Part shown: piece by piece, positions 1 through 8,667 of the stretch
Layout: each line of letters begins with the position of its first letter
Numbering within the stretch: position 1 is the stretch's first letter
DNA from: Candidatus Gastranaerophilales bacterium HUM_9
GTDB taxonomy: Bacteria > Cyanobacteriota > Vampirovibrionia > Gastranaerophilales > Gastranaerophilaceae
NCBI GenBank assembly: GCA_002103075.1
Contig: DABG01000019.1
Location: 1-64,000 of the forward strand
DNA length: 64,000 nt
Direction of reading: 5' to 3'
The notes under the pieces: model-generated
Seen by the model: only the letters and a program-made list of their open reading frames with translations
Told to the model about the DNA's origin: nothing
The model's database searches: none
Position numbers and translations under genes: made by a program

Positions 1-3000
1 CCACCGATTTGGGCTGCAACAGGGGCAGCAACAGCAGCTGGTTTTGCTTTTTGACCATAAGCCAAAACTCTCAACATACCGTTTTCGTCGTAGTATGATT
101 TAAGTTTGTATGTAGCTTCTGCACTTTCTGCCTTGTTTGTTGTTACACTAGATACGACAGAATCTTTACCAACATTTATATCAACAGGTGTTTTGCTATT
201 TGAAATAATATTAATAGATGCTACATTTATTCTTTCAGTATTCTCTGTATTATTAACCTGAATTTTATCAGATGAAGAGTTCTTTAAGTCAATATCTATT
301 GCAAAATTAGATTTATTATCACTAGTTAATCCCTCAAGTGAAAGGACTCCAATTCTATTATTTGCTAAACTAAATGAAGCGTTTTTTAAAATTAGGCTTT
401 GTCCATTGATTTGATTTTCCTTTTTTAGATTGACATCACCTGCAACAGATACATATCCAGAGCCTGTAATGTAGTCATTTATTGTAATAGAGAAACCATT
501 TCGTCCTTCTAAGTGTATTGTAGAATTCTTTTCTAGGTGAATAGCATTTGATTCTCCTCCTGCGGTATTACCCTCAAATAAGATGTTTTTATTATCTGCG
601 TAAATATCCAAACTAGCACCTTCATTCAAGTAAATAGCACCGCCAAGTCCATCAGCTTTGTTATTTATAAATGAAGTATCAACTATTTGTGCATGTCCTT
701 TCTTATCAATATATAACGCTCCTCCATTACCTTTTGAGTAGTTATCTTTAAATAAAGAATTGTAGATAAAAACTTGAGATTTAGTACCAGTTGAATATAA
801 TGCTCCTCCATTACCCTCAGCATAATTGCCGCTAAATAAAGTGTTTGAGATAAGAATGCTATTATTAGAAGAATTGTATATAGCACCACCGTTTCCGCCT
901 TTTATATCACCTGTTTTTGTATCGACAACTCCTGTTGCATAGTTCCCCTCAAATTTAGTGTTGCCCATATATAAAATATTTGTATTATAAATAGCTCCAC
1001 CATTTGCAGCTGAATTGTTTTCAAACCAAGTTTTTTGGTTGTCTTCATTATAATCATATATCTGTAAAATGGTGCTAGCATTGTAGTTATTTATGCCAAT
1101 ATGTAAAGTACTTGTGTTATAAATAGCTCCACCATTACCTTTTGCTGAATTGTCTTTGAAAATTGAATAATTAAATTCTGTTAGACCTGCAAAATCATCT
1201 TTATTAGAAATTGTGTTTATTGTAACTTGTCTTGAGTTATAAATCGCACCACCATTTTTTCCTGTTGAATTGTTGTAGAAAGATGATGATTCTACTGCAA
1301 CAGCGTATTTATTCCAAATTGCACCACCATCGCTTTTAGCACTGTTACCTCGAATTAGTGTAATTTCTTTAGTAGTGGTTTCAGAGTTGTTTTCTGTGTT
1401 TTTATCGTTATTAGTATTTTCATCAGACCCAGAGTTAGATGTATCTTTAACTGTAATTGTTTTTTCAGTATCACCGATAATTGATGCTTTTATTAAAATA
1501 TAACCAGTATTATAAATAGCACCACCCTTATCGGTTGCAGTGTTTCCGTAAATTCTTGAACCGTCAATTGTGATATTTCTTGTGTTGTAAATCGCACCAC
1601 CTTGTTTTGCTGTGTTACCCTTTATATAATCATCAGAAACCCCAATGTATGAATTTGTAAGTGTCATTTCACCGGCATTATAAAGTGCACCACCCAAATC
1701 GGCATAATTGCCCGAAAAATAGCTGTTGGTAGCGTTAAAATATCCGTCTTTTGAGTAGTTACTATAAATAGCTCCACCTTTGTTTTCTTTTGTTTTTATA
1801 TGAGCATAGTTATTTAAAAATTTACTATCTGTAACACTAACTTTTCCTGTATTGTGGATAGCACCACCATTACAAGTTACATAATTCCCATCAAAAACGG
1901 AATTTCTAATATCGGCTGTGCCAACATTATAAATCGCACCACCATTATCTGCAAAATTTTTAGTAAAATATGTTGTAGTTATTGGTTTTACAGATTCTGC
2001 AGGTTTATCCTCTTTTTTATCACCGTCAGATTTTGTATTATCAGTTGATGTACCTGTATTCTCATCTGTTTTATTCTCTAAACCTGATGTAGAACCTGTT
2101 TCGCCTATTGTTTCCCCTGTTGTTTCACTATTTTTTTCATCTTTTTTATCACCGTCTTCTTTTGGTGGCACTGGTACATTTATATTCAATGTACCATTAT
2201 TATAAATAGCTCCACCTGACATATTTGCTGTATTTTCATTAAAAGTAGAGCTGTCTATTTTTGCTACGTCTTTTTCACCTGCAATTACAATAGCTCCACC
2301 CATCAATCTTGCATAGTTCCCATTAAAATTAAGATTATCTCCTACTATATTAAAGTTGATTGTATAAATAGCACCACCATGAAATTGTGCAGTATTTTTT
2401 ATAAATTGTGTACCTGATAAAGTTAAAGTTTCATTTTTTATTGGAATTTCTTTCTTATCTTTATCAACAAAAGCTTCACCTTTTTCATTTAAAGCTTGTA
2501 TAACCATTGCATAAATAGCACCACCATAATAAGCTTTATTTTCTTTAAAAGTATCTTTTGTACTAGTTATATTTTCATTTCCTAAAATTGCTTCTAATTT
2601 TTTTGTATCAACTTTTTGTGTAATTTTTGAATAAATCGCTCCACCATATATTGAAGAATTTTTCACGAACTGAGTTTCTGCAAGTGTAATTGAACCTTTT
2701 TGATTAAATATAGCTCCACCATAATATCCTGCTTGAGAGTTTTCAATCTTTGATGTATATATATTAAGTGAAGATGCTTGGCTATAAATAGCTCCCCCAT
2801 AATAATATGCTAAACCTTTATCTAAGGTTGTATCAACAAGAGTCATTTTCCCTGTGTTTAAAATATATCCCCCAATCGCAGAAATCTTTGAGTTTGAGTT
2901 ATTAAAAGTTACTTTTTGTAAAACTGCAGTACCTAGGTTCATAATTGTTCCGCCCTGTACAGAGTAGTTGTTATCAAAAGATGACCCGTTTAAATAAATT

Positions 3001-6000
3001 TCGCCGTAGTTCCAAATAGCTCCACCTTGGCTAGTTGCAGTGTTTCCAATAAATTTACTTCCATTAGAAATAATTAAACCACTTTTATCATTTATTTCTC
3101 CAAGAGAGGTATCCGCTAGTTTATAATAAGTGTCGCCAATTTTAGTATATCCTTCTTGTTCCATTTCTGAAACATCAGTATATTTATAAACCTTGTTTTC
3201 ATAAACTACTTTTGTAGGTTTATCAGCTAATTTATAGTATGAATCACCAATCTTTGTATAACCTTCTTTTTCGGTTGTTGAAACGTCAGAATATTCATAA
3301 AATTTATCTTCATAAACAATTTGAGTAGGTTCTTTTTCTAATTTATAGTACATATATCCAATTTTAGTGTAGCCCTTTTTTTGTTCATCCTTAAGAGAAT
3401 CATACGAACTTGCTGAAATAGCTTTTGAATATTCATAAACTTTGTTTCCATACACTACTTTGGAATCACCATCTGTATAAACCCCAGGGATACTCATAAA
3501 CCAATTGCCAGTATAATATACACAAATAGCACCACCACTATTAGCTTTGTTAGAAGTGTATGTACCATTTGTTTCTTTTATATCACCGATATTAAATAAA
3601 GCTCCGCCTAATCCTGAACCTTTGTTGGAAGTATAAGTAATATTATTTAAGGTTAAATTTTTGGTGTTATAAATAGCTCCAGCTTCACCTTTAGAAGTGT
3701 TTGAAATAAATTGTGAATCTGAGATTTTTATGTCATCACCATTAGAATAAATCGCCCCACCAGAGTATCTAACGCTGTTTGATTTAAAGATAGTATTTGA
3801 TATATCAAGTTTACCCTCTGCATAAATTGCACCAGCTTGCATTATAGAACTGTTAGATTGGAATAAAGAATCTTTTATAACTGTGTCGCCGTTTGTGAAA
3901 ATAGCTCCACCAGCTTTATAAACGGAGTTCGATTTAAAAGTAGAATTTGTGATTGTAGTTTTGCTTAATGTATAAATAGCACCGCCATCACCAGCGTTTG
4001 TAGTTTCTTTCTTTGTTGTTGTTTTTCCTGTTTTTTTGTCGGTTGTTTTTGTAACTGTCGTAGTAATTGATTTTGAGCTGTTTGAAGTAAAAGTAGAGTT
4101 CTTAATTGTTAATGTACCTTTTTCAGCAGCAGAATAAATCGCCCCACCAGCTTGTGAAGCAGAGTTTTTGTTAAAGGTTGTTCCATCAATTACAACATCG
4201 CCCTCTGTAGAACTATAGATAGCCCCACCCAATCCTGTAGACATTGTAACTTTTATTGTTTGATTATCATTAGTTGTTGTATAAGTAACTTTTGAACCTA
4301 CAGAGTTTGAAGTGAAAGATGTGTTTGAAACAGTCATATCAGATTTGATATAATATTCACCTTTTACGGCTGATTTTTCGTCATTAATGTCATAAATTAA
4401 TCCATCATGAACAACTTGTCCTGATTTTTCATCAGGATTAGGAATATAAACAAGTCCCTTATCTTTTTGTCCATCGGTGAAACAAGTATAAATTTTCCCA
4501 TCAACAACTACCTGACCTGTTTTCAAATTAGTCGTTGGGTTATAAACGTCAGGTTTTAAGCTCTTTCCGCTAAAGTCATAAATTTTACCATTTACTACGA
4601 TTTGACCATTAGTAAGGTTAGATGGTGATACATAAACCTTTGATTCTTGATAGATTTCAGTTTTATATAAGTACCACATTCCGTCAATGTATACTTGAGA
4701 TTCTCCTGCTGATAAATTTTCAAATTTTATAGCAGAACGTCTATTCAAGTATTGGTGATAATGACCATCATCAGGTGTACCAATAAGTCTTTTCCTACTA
4801 TCATAAGTAGGAGTTTCACCTGTATAAACTTTATCAACTGTTACAACAGAGGTTAGCCAATATTTTGTATCCCCAATAGAGATTTCTCTTGCACCTGCGA
4901 CAAATTCTGTTGAATATTTGTATACAAGTCCGGCATGTCCAAGTTCACCTTCTGCAAGCTGTGTGCCTTGTTGATAGTCTTTTGCTTTTAAATCAGATAT
5001 ATTATAAACTTTTCCACCATATACAATTTTATTTTCGTCAATATAAATTCCTGAATTATATCCGGTTCCTTCAATATTAGATATATCAAAGATTTTACCG
5101 TTATATATAAATTGAGTTTCAGTAAGGTTTGTAAGTCCCTCTACATACGCTTTAGACTCTGCTGATTCTGTAGAATATACCATTCCATTAGCTACAATAC
5201 TGTTTTGGTCTAAGTTTGTATCGCAAATATATTCTTTCCCTTCAACAGCTTCAACTCCAGTGAAATTATAAACTTTGCCATTGACTACAATTTGATTATC
5301 TGTAAGTTTCATATCTTTTTGATAATCAATAGATTGATCAATTTTGTTAATATCATAATATTTGCCATTAAAGATAATATATCCTTTATCTTTGTCAAAA
5401 GTTTTGTATTCAAGAGCTTCTTTATCAGATTTATCGTAGGTAAAAACTAAACCATTCTCGTATTTAGAACTTTCAAACAATAACTGGTTATCATTAATTG
5501 TATTTGTACCGATATAGCCGTCTTTAATAAGGTTATATACATAATTGTCGTTTGTATTTAAGTATTGTAATTCTGATATGATTGTACCTGATGTACAAAT
5601 TGCACCGCCAACAGGTGAATAATATAATTTGTCGGTTTCTTCACATTTTCCTACAACTGTTGTTTGTGAAGGTGCTGTAACTTTGTTTGATTTAAAAATG
5701 GCAGATGTAATATCAAGAGAACCCTCATTAAATATGGCTCCACCTTTTACCCCTGTGTTTCCAGAAAAAGTTGGTTTAGATATTAGGGTCTTTTTGCCCG
5801 ATAGATATTTAGTTGATGTTATTTTTAAAATAGCTTTATCTGCATTATAAATAGCACCACCATTACCACCATCTATATCAGGTAGTTCATAATCTTTTTT
5901 ATCAAAAGTTTCTTTTCTTGTTGTTATAATTCCAATCGCTTTGTTTCCTGAAAAAGCCCCTGACTCAAGCGTTATATTACCTGCATTAAATATTGCTCCA

Positions 6001-8039
6001 CCATTTTTTGCAGAGTTTGAAGAAAAACTTACTTGATAATCAGATGTTAATTTTCCACTGTTATAAATTGCACCACCAGACTGAACTGCATTATTTTTTG
6101 TAAAAACAGTTTTTCCTGTTAAATCAAGAATTCCTGTTAAGGTTTCAGTTGTATTATCTTCATTTTTTAAATCAATAACAGCGTTATAAATAGCTCCACC
6201 ATTATCAGATTTATTCCCGCTCAACTTTGTACTATTCAATGCTAAACTACCTGCATTAAAAATAGCTCCACCTGTTACTGCTTTATTAGAGCTTAATGAA
6301 GATGATGTGATTATTACGTCTTTTAAATTGAATAATGCACCCCCTCTATTTGATGCGATATTGTTTGTGAATGTAGTCTTGTTTATAGTTGCTGTTCCAT
6401 TGTTGTAAATGCCTGCTCCATCAACAGCTGAATTTGAATTAATAACCTTTCTTTTATTTGCACTTCCTATTGTAGAACTTTCTATAACAAGTTTTCCAGC
6501 ATTGTAAATTGCACCACCTAATCCACCATCTGATTCTGTTGCGTTAGCTTTATTATTTACAAAAGTTGATTTCTTTATTGTAAGAATCTTCTCTTCTTCA
6601 CCAGAATTAGAAGTGTTGTCGTTATAAATAGCTCCCCCAACTAATGCATTATTATTTTTAAAAGTGTTGCTCGTTAAAGTTCCATTCCCTTTATTATATA
6701 TAGCTCCACCAAGGTTTGCCCGATTGCCATTAAATGTATTAGAGGTACTTGTTAAAATTCCAGTCGCTGAGTTGTATATTGAACCACCATATTCTGCAAT
6801 AGAACCTGTAAAATATTCAACAGAAGAATCTGTATAATAAATAAAATTCTTATCCATTAGGTCAGATACGCCTAATCCTTCTTCATAGCCATTTTTTTCT
6901 CCAAATACTTGAGATGTTTTAGATGTTAATAATAATTTTTTAGCAGATGCTCCAAAGGTTGATTTTGAGATGTCTAAAATACCTGAGTTATAAATATCAC
7001 CACCATTTTTTGCAGTATTGTTTGTAAATTTTGATGATGTTATTTTGGTATTTGAACCCTCATTATAAATTGCACCGCCATTTTCAGAAGCATGGTTCCC
7101 ATTATTTGCGTAAGAACCAAATGTAGATTTGTTTATTACAACATTGCCACCTTTAACATAAATTGCACCACCATTTTTCGCACTGTTATTGTTGAATGTA
7201 TCACTAGTCAAAGTTGATTTATTATCTAATCCAGTAGCGTTTATATAGATAGCTCCACCATCACTAACTGTAGAATTGTGGTTAAAATTTGAAGAACTAA
7301 TACTTATGTTTCCAGTGTTATATACAGCTCCACCGTTTGATACTGCGGTGTTATAAATGAATTTGTTTCCAGAAATAGAGGCTACTCCCTCATTATATAT
7401 AGCTCCACCTTGATTAGCTGAATTTCCACTTGATGTTATTTTTGAGTAATCATAGTTTTTACCATTGATAAGAACATATCCATAGTGCGTTTTTTCGCCA
7501 CCACCAAAGGTTGCGTTCTTTAAGGTTAATGTTCCTTGATTAAATATTGCTCCACCATTATTATCAGAATGGTTGCTTTGAAAGATAGAGTTTTTAGAGC
7601 TAGAACCAGTAATTTTTAGTGAACCGTATTTGTTATAAATAGCTCCACCATTATTTAAGGATATATTATTAAGAAAGTTTGTATAAGTAAAAGATAATGA
7701 TCCACCATCATTTATGAAGGCTTGATTAAATCCTGAAAAATTCAGTTTTGAAATAGTTAGTTTTCTTGATGGTAATACATCTTCTCCTGAAACTAAATTT
7801 ATAATCAGCCCATTAATATTATTTTCGGCAAGAATAGTAGAACCTTTACCTTTAAGTGTCAAATTAGGTGATTTAAGGTAGTTATCTACTGCCCAATTAT
7901 CAATGACGATGTTTTCTTTTATATAAATACTCTTTTTTACAACGGATTGAATAGCTTCATCAAACAGTGACATGCTTTCTGCATGCACTATACCACAGCT
8001 TATAACCGCATATAAAAGTATAATTATTATCTTTCTCAT
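1..8039 (-). CDS. Giant secreted Pmp/autotransporter-like repeat protein (partial, runs off left edge)
   Basis: One uninterrupted minus-strand frame of about 2,680 codons starts at ATG 8039 and is still open at position 1. Residues 1-20 form a signal peptide (MRKIIIILLYAVISCGIVHA, then ES). The rest is a run of about 25-residue units with GGA(I/L)YN and FxxN-type motifs, about 50 GGA copies by eye, the signature of chlamydial Pmp passengers and related right-handed beta-helices. Two regions (about 5600-4370 and 3480-3080) and scattered sites carry a second module of NGKxYD type. Near position 500-1 the repeats stop and an Ala/Pro-rich tail (AYGQKAKPAAVAAPVAA) follows, which could lead into a C-terminal anchor outside the window. 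Likely a surface adhesin exported by Sec; type V secretion cannot be tested without the C-terminus. Short open frames on both strands inside it are artefacts of the repeat. Confidence 0.88.
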   Translation of the reverse strand, partial: MRKIIIILLYAVISCGIVHAESMSLFDEAIQSVVKKSIYIKENIVIDNWAVDNYLKSPNLTLKGKGSTILAENNINGLIINLVSGEDVLPSRKLTISKLNFSGFNQAFINDGGSLSFTYTNFLNNISLNNGGAIYNKYGSLKITGSSSKNSIFQSNHSDNNGGAIFNQGTLTLKNATFGGGEKTHYGYVLINGKNYDYSKITSSGNSANQGGAIYNEGVASISGNKFIYNTAVSNGGAVYNTGNISISSSNFNHNSTVSDGGAIYINATGLDNKSTLTSDTFNNNSAKNGGAIYVKGGNVVINKSTFGSYANNGNHASENGGAIYNEGSNTKITSSKFTNNTAKNGGDIYNSGILDISKSTFGASAKKLLLTSKTSQVFGEKNGYEEGLGVSDLMDKNFIYYTDSSVEYFTGSIAEYGGSIYNSATGILTSTSNTFNGNRANLGGAIYNKGNGTLTSNTFKNNNALVGGAIYNDNTSNSGEEEKILTIKKSTFVNNKANATESDGGLGGAIYNAGKLVIESSTIGSANKRKVINSNSAVDGAGIYNNGTATINKTTFTNNIASNRGGALFNLKDVIITSSSLSSNKAVTGGAIFNAGSLALNSTKLSGNKSDNGGAIYNAVIDLKNEDNTTETLTGILDLTGKTVFTKNNAVQSGGAIYNSGKLTSDYQVSFSSNSAKNGGAIFNAGNITLESGAFSGNKAIGIITTRKETFDKKDYELPDIDGGNGGAIYNADKAILKITSTKYLSGKKTLISKPTFSGNTGVKGGAIFNEGSLDITSAIFKSNKVTAPSQTTVVGKCEETDKLYYSPVGGAICTSGTIISELQYLNTNDNYVYNLIKDGYIGTNTINDNQLLFESSKYENGLVFTYDKSDKEALEYKTFDKDKGYIIFNGKYYDINKIDQSIDYQKDMKLTDNQIVVNGKVYNFTGVEAVEGKEYICDTNLDQNSIVANGMVYSTESAESKAYVEGLTNLTETQFIYNGKIFDISNIEGTGYNSGIYIDENKIVYGGKVYNISDLKAKDYQQGTQLAEGELGHAGLVYKYSTEFVAGAREISIGDTKYWLTSVVTVDKVYTGETPTYDSRKRLIGTPDDGHYHQYLNRRSAIKFENLSAGESQVYIDGMWYLYKTEIYQESKVYVSPSNLTNGQIVVNGKIYDFSGKSLKPDVYNPTTNLKTGQVVVDGKIYTCFTDGQKDKGLVYIPNPDEKSGQVVHDGLIYDINDEKSAVKGEYYIKSDMTVSNTSFTSNSVGSKVTYTTTNDNQTIKVTMSTGLGGAIYSSTEGDVVIDGTTFNKNSASQAGGAIYSAAEKGTLTIKNSTFTSNSSKSITTTVTKTTDKKTGKTTTKKETTNAGDGGAIYTLSKTTITNSTFKSNSVYKAGGAIFTNGDTVIKDSLFQSNSSIMQAGAIYAEGKLDISNTIFKSNSVRYSGGAIYSNGDDIKISDSQFISNTSKGEAGAIYNTKNLTLNNITYTSNKGSGLGGALFNIGDIKETNGTYTSNKANSGGAICVYYTGNWFMSIPGVYTDGDSKVVYGNKVYEYSKAISASSYDSLKDEQKKGYTKIGYMYYKLEKEPTQIVYEDKFYEYSDVSTTEKEGYTKIGDSYYKLADKPTKVVYENKVYKYTDVSEMEQEGYTKIGDTYYKLADTSLGEINDKSGLIISNGSKFIGNTATSQGGAIWNYGEIYLNGSSFDNNYSVQGGTIMNLGTAVLQKVTFNNSNSKISAIGGYILNTGKMTLVDTTLDKGLAYYYGGAIYSQASSLNIYTSKIENSQAGYYGGAIFNQKGSITLAETQFVKNSSIYGGAIYSKITQKVDTKKLEAILGNENITSTKDTFKENKAYYGGAIYAMVIQALNEKGEAFVDKDKKEIPIKNETLTLSGTQFIKNTAQFHGGAIYTINFNIVGDNLNFNGNYARLMGGAIVIAGEKDVAKIDSSTFNENTANMSGGAIYNNGTLNINVPVPPKEDGDKKDEKNSETTGETIGETGSTSGLENKTDENTGTSTDNTKSDGDKKEDKPAESVKPITTTYFTKNFADNGGAIYNVGTADIRNSVFDGNYVTCNGGAIHNTGKVSVTDSKFLNNYAHIKTKENKGGAIYSNYSKDGYFNATNSYFSGNYADLGGALYNAGEMTLTNSYIGVSDDYIKGNTAKQGGAIYNTRNITIDGSRIYGNTATDKGGAIYNTGYILIKASIIGDTEKTITVKDTSNSGSDENTNNDKNTENNSETTTKEITLIRGNSAKSDGGAIWNKYAVAVESSSFYNNSTGKNGGAIYNSRQVTINTISNKDDFAGLTEFNYSIFKDNSAKGNGGAIYNTSTLHIGINNYNASTILQIYDYNEDNQKTWFENNSAANGGAIYNTNILYMGNTKFEGNYATGVVDTKTGDIKGGNGGAIYNSSNNSILISNTLFSGNYAEGNGGALYSTGTKSQVFIYNSLFKDNYSKGNGGALYIDKKGHAQIVDTSFINNKADGLGGAIYLNEGASLDIYADNKNILFEGNTAGGESNAIHLEKNSTIHLEGRNGFSITINDYITGSGYVSVAGDVNLKKENQINGQSLILKNASFSLANNRIGVLSLEGLTSDNKSNFAIDIDLKNSSSDKIQVNNTENTERINVASINIISNSKTPVDINVGKDSVVSSVTTNKAESAEATYKLKSYYDENGMLRVLAYGQKAKPAAVAAPVAAQIG

Positions 8040-8065
8040 AAATATCCCAGAATCGTTATATTTAT

Positions 8066-8093
8066 ATTATAACGTATGTTTGACCTATTTCAA
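8066..8093 (-). promoter_or_regulatory. Sigma70-type promoter for the giant surface protein
   Basis: On the minus strand TTGAAA (8093-8088) and TATAAT (8071-8066) are separated by 16 bp, 27 nt upstream of the start codon. A weak ribosome-binding sequence (TGGGA) lies about 6 nt before the ATG. Confidence 0.6.
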
Positions 8094-8252
8094 ACCCTTT
8101 ATAAAAATTTTAACAAATTGTAATTTTAAGCACCGGCATGAAAGCATGCTTTACAAAACTTAATAATTATGCAATAAAAAAGGCAATTAATTCAAATAGA
8201 TATACTTTATATATATGTAAATAAGATTTATAAATTATAGAGAGCGATAAAA

Positions 8253-8405
8253 ATGCAAAGTTTATTAAATTACATAACATCGTCTATAAATGGCGACGCA
8301 ATTTCAGATTGTGCAAAAAACCTAAAAACTTTAGAAAAATTAAAAGCCTCATATCCACATGAGCAAAAGAAAACAACTGCTCTTTGTATAAATTTAAAAG
8401 CATAA
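8253..8405 (+). CDS. Small 50-residue protein of unknown function
   Basis: ATG 8253 opens a 50-codon frame ending at TAA 8403-8405. The product begins MQSLLNYITSSINGDAISDC, has two Cys (20 and 45) and is mildly basic toward the C-terminus, with no signal peptide or membrane segment. I do not recognise the family. Two things support a real gene: a purine-rich stretch (AGAG) about 8 nt before the ATG, and a perfect Rho-independent terminator whose stem begins at the stop codon. It sits alone between the divergent giant surface gene and the next plus-strand gene. Confidence 0.45.
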   Translation: MQSLLNYITSSINGDAISDCAKNLKTLEKLKASYPHEQKKTTALCINLKA

Positions 8406-8435
8406 AAACTTTGTTAGAAATAACAAAGTTTTTTT
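8404..8435 (+). terminator. Rho-independent terminator of the small gene
   Basis: A perfect 13-bp stem (8404-8416 with 8421-8433) closes on a GAAA tetraloop and ends in a run of seven T. It overlaps the last two bases of the stop codon of the 50-residue gene. Confidence 0.85.
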
Positions 8436-8474
8436 AATAATTGACTTTCATATTAACAATTGTAACGTCTACAC

Positions 8475-8503
8475 TTGTCCAGTTTCAAAAAATAGTGTAC
8501 AAT
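8475..8503 (+). promoter_or_regulatory. Candidate promoter with long leader for the 8668 gene
   Basis: TTGTCC (8475-8480) and TACAAT (8498-8503) are 17 bp apart. Transcription from here would give a leader of about 158 nt before the start at 8668. The leader holds a GAAGGAG sequence at about 8532 followed only by a three-codon frame, and a short TACAAA/TTTGTA hairpin. I recognise no known riboswitch in it. Confidence 0.4.
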
Positions 8504-8667
8504 GGTTTGAAATGTTCAATCAAGGCGACTGAAGGAGTGTACAAATAACATTTTTTTGTAACGAAAAGCTAAAGTTTTGTAACAAACAGGCAAATTTTTT
8601 TCTTTTCAGAACTTTTTAATATTAACTGTGTATTATATTGTGTATATTTTAATAGAAGGTTTAAATT

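Noticed and set aside
683..889. Open frame of 68 codons in another minus-strand frame
   Set aside because: Lies wholly inside the giant surface gene and is produced by its repeats; no ribosome-binding site.
1..8000. Regularly spaced near-identical DNA units that resemble a CRISPR array
   Set aside because: The units vary in length and sequence, keep one reading frame for about 2,680 codons and translate into GGA(I/L)YN protein repeats.
8510..8667. Long leader of the 8668 gene as a riboswitch
   Set aside because: Only short weak hairpins; no known aptamer pattern recognised.
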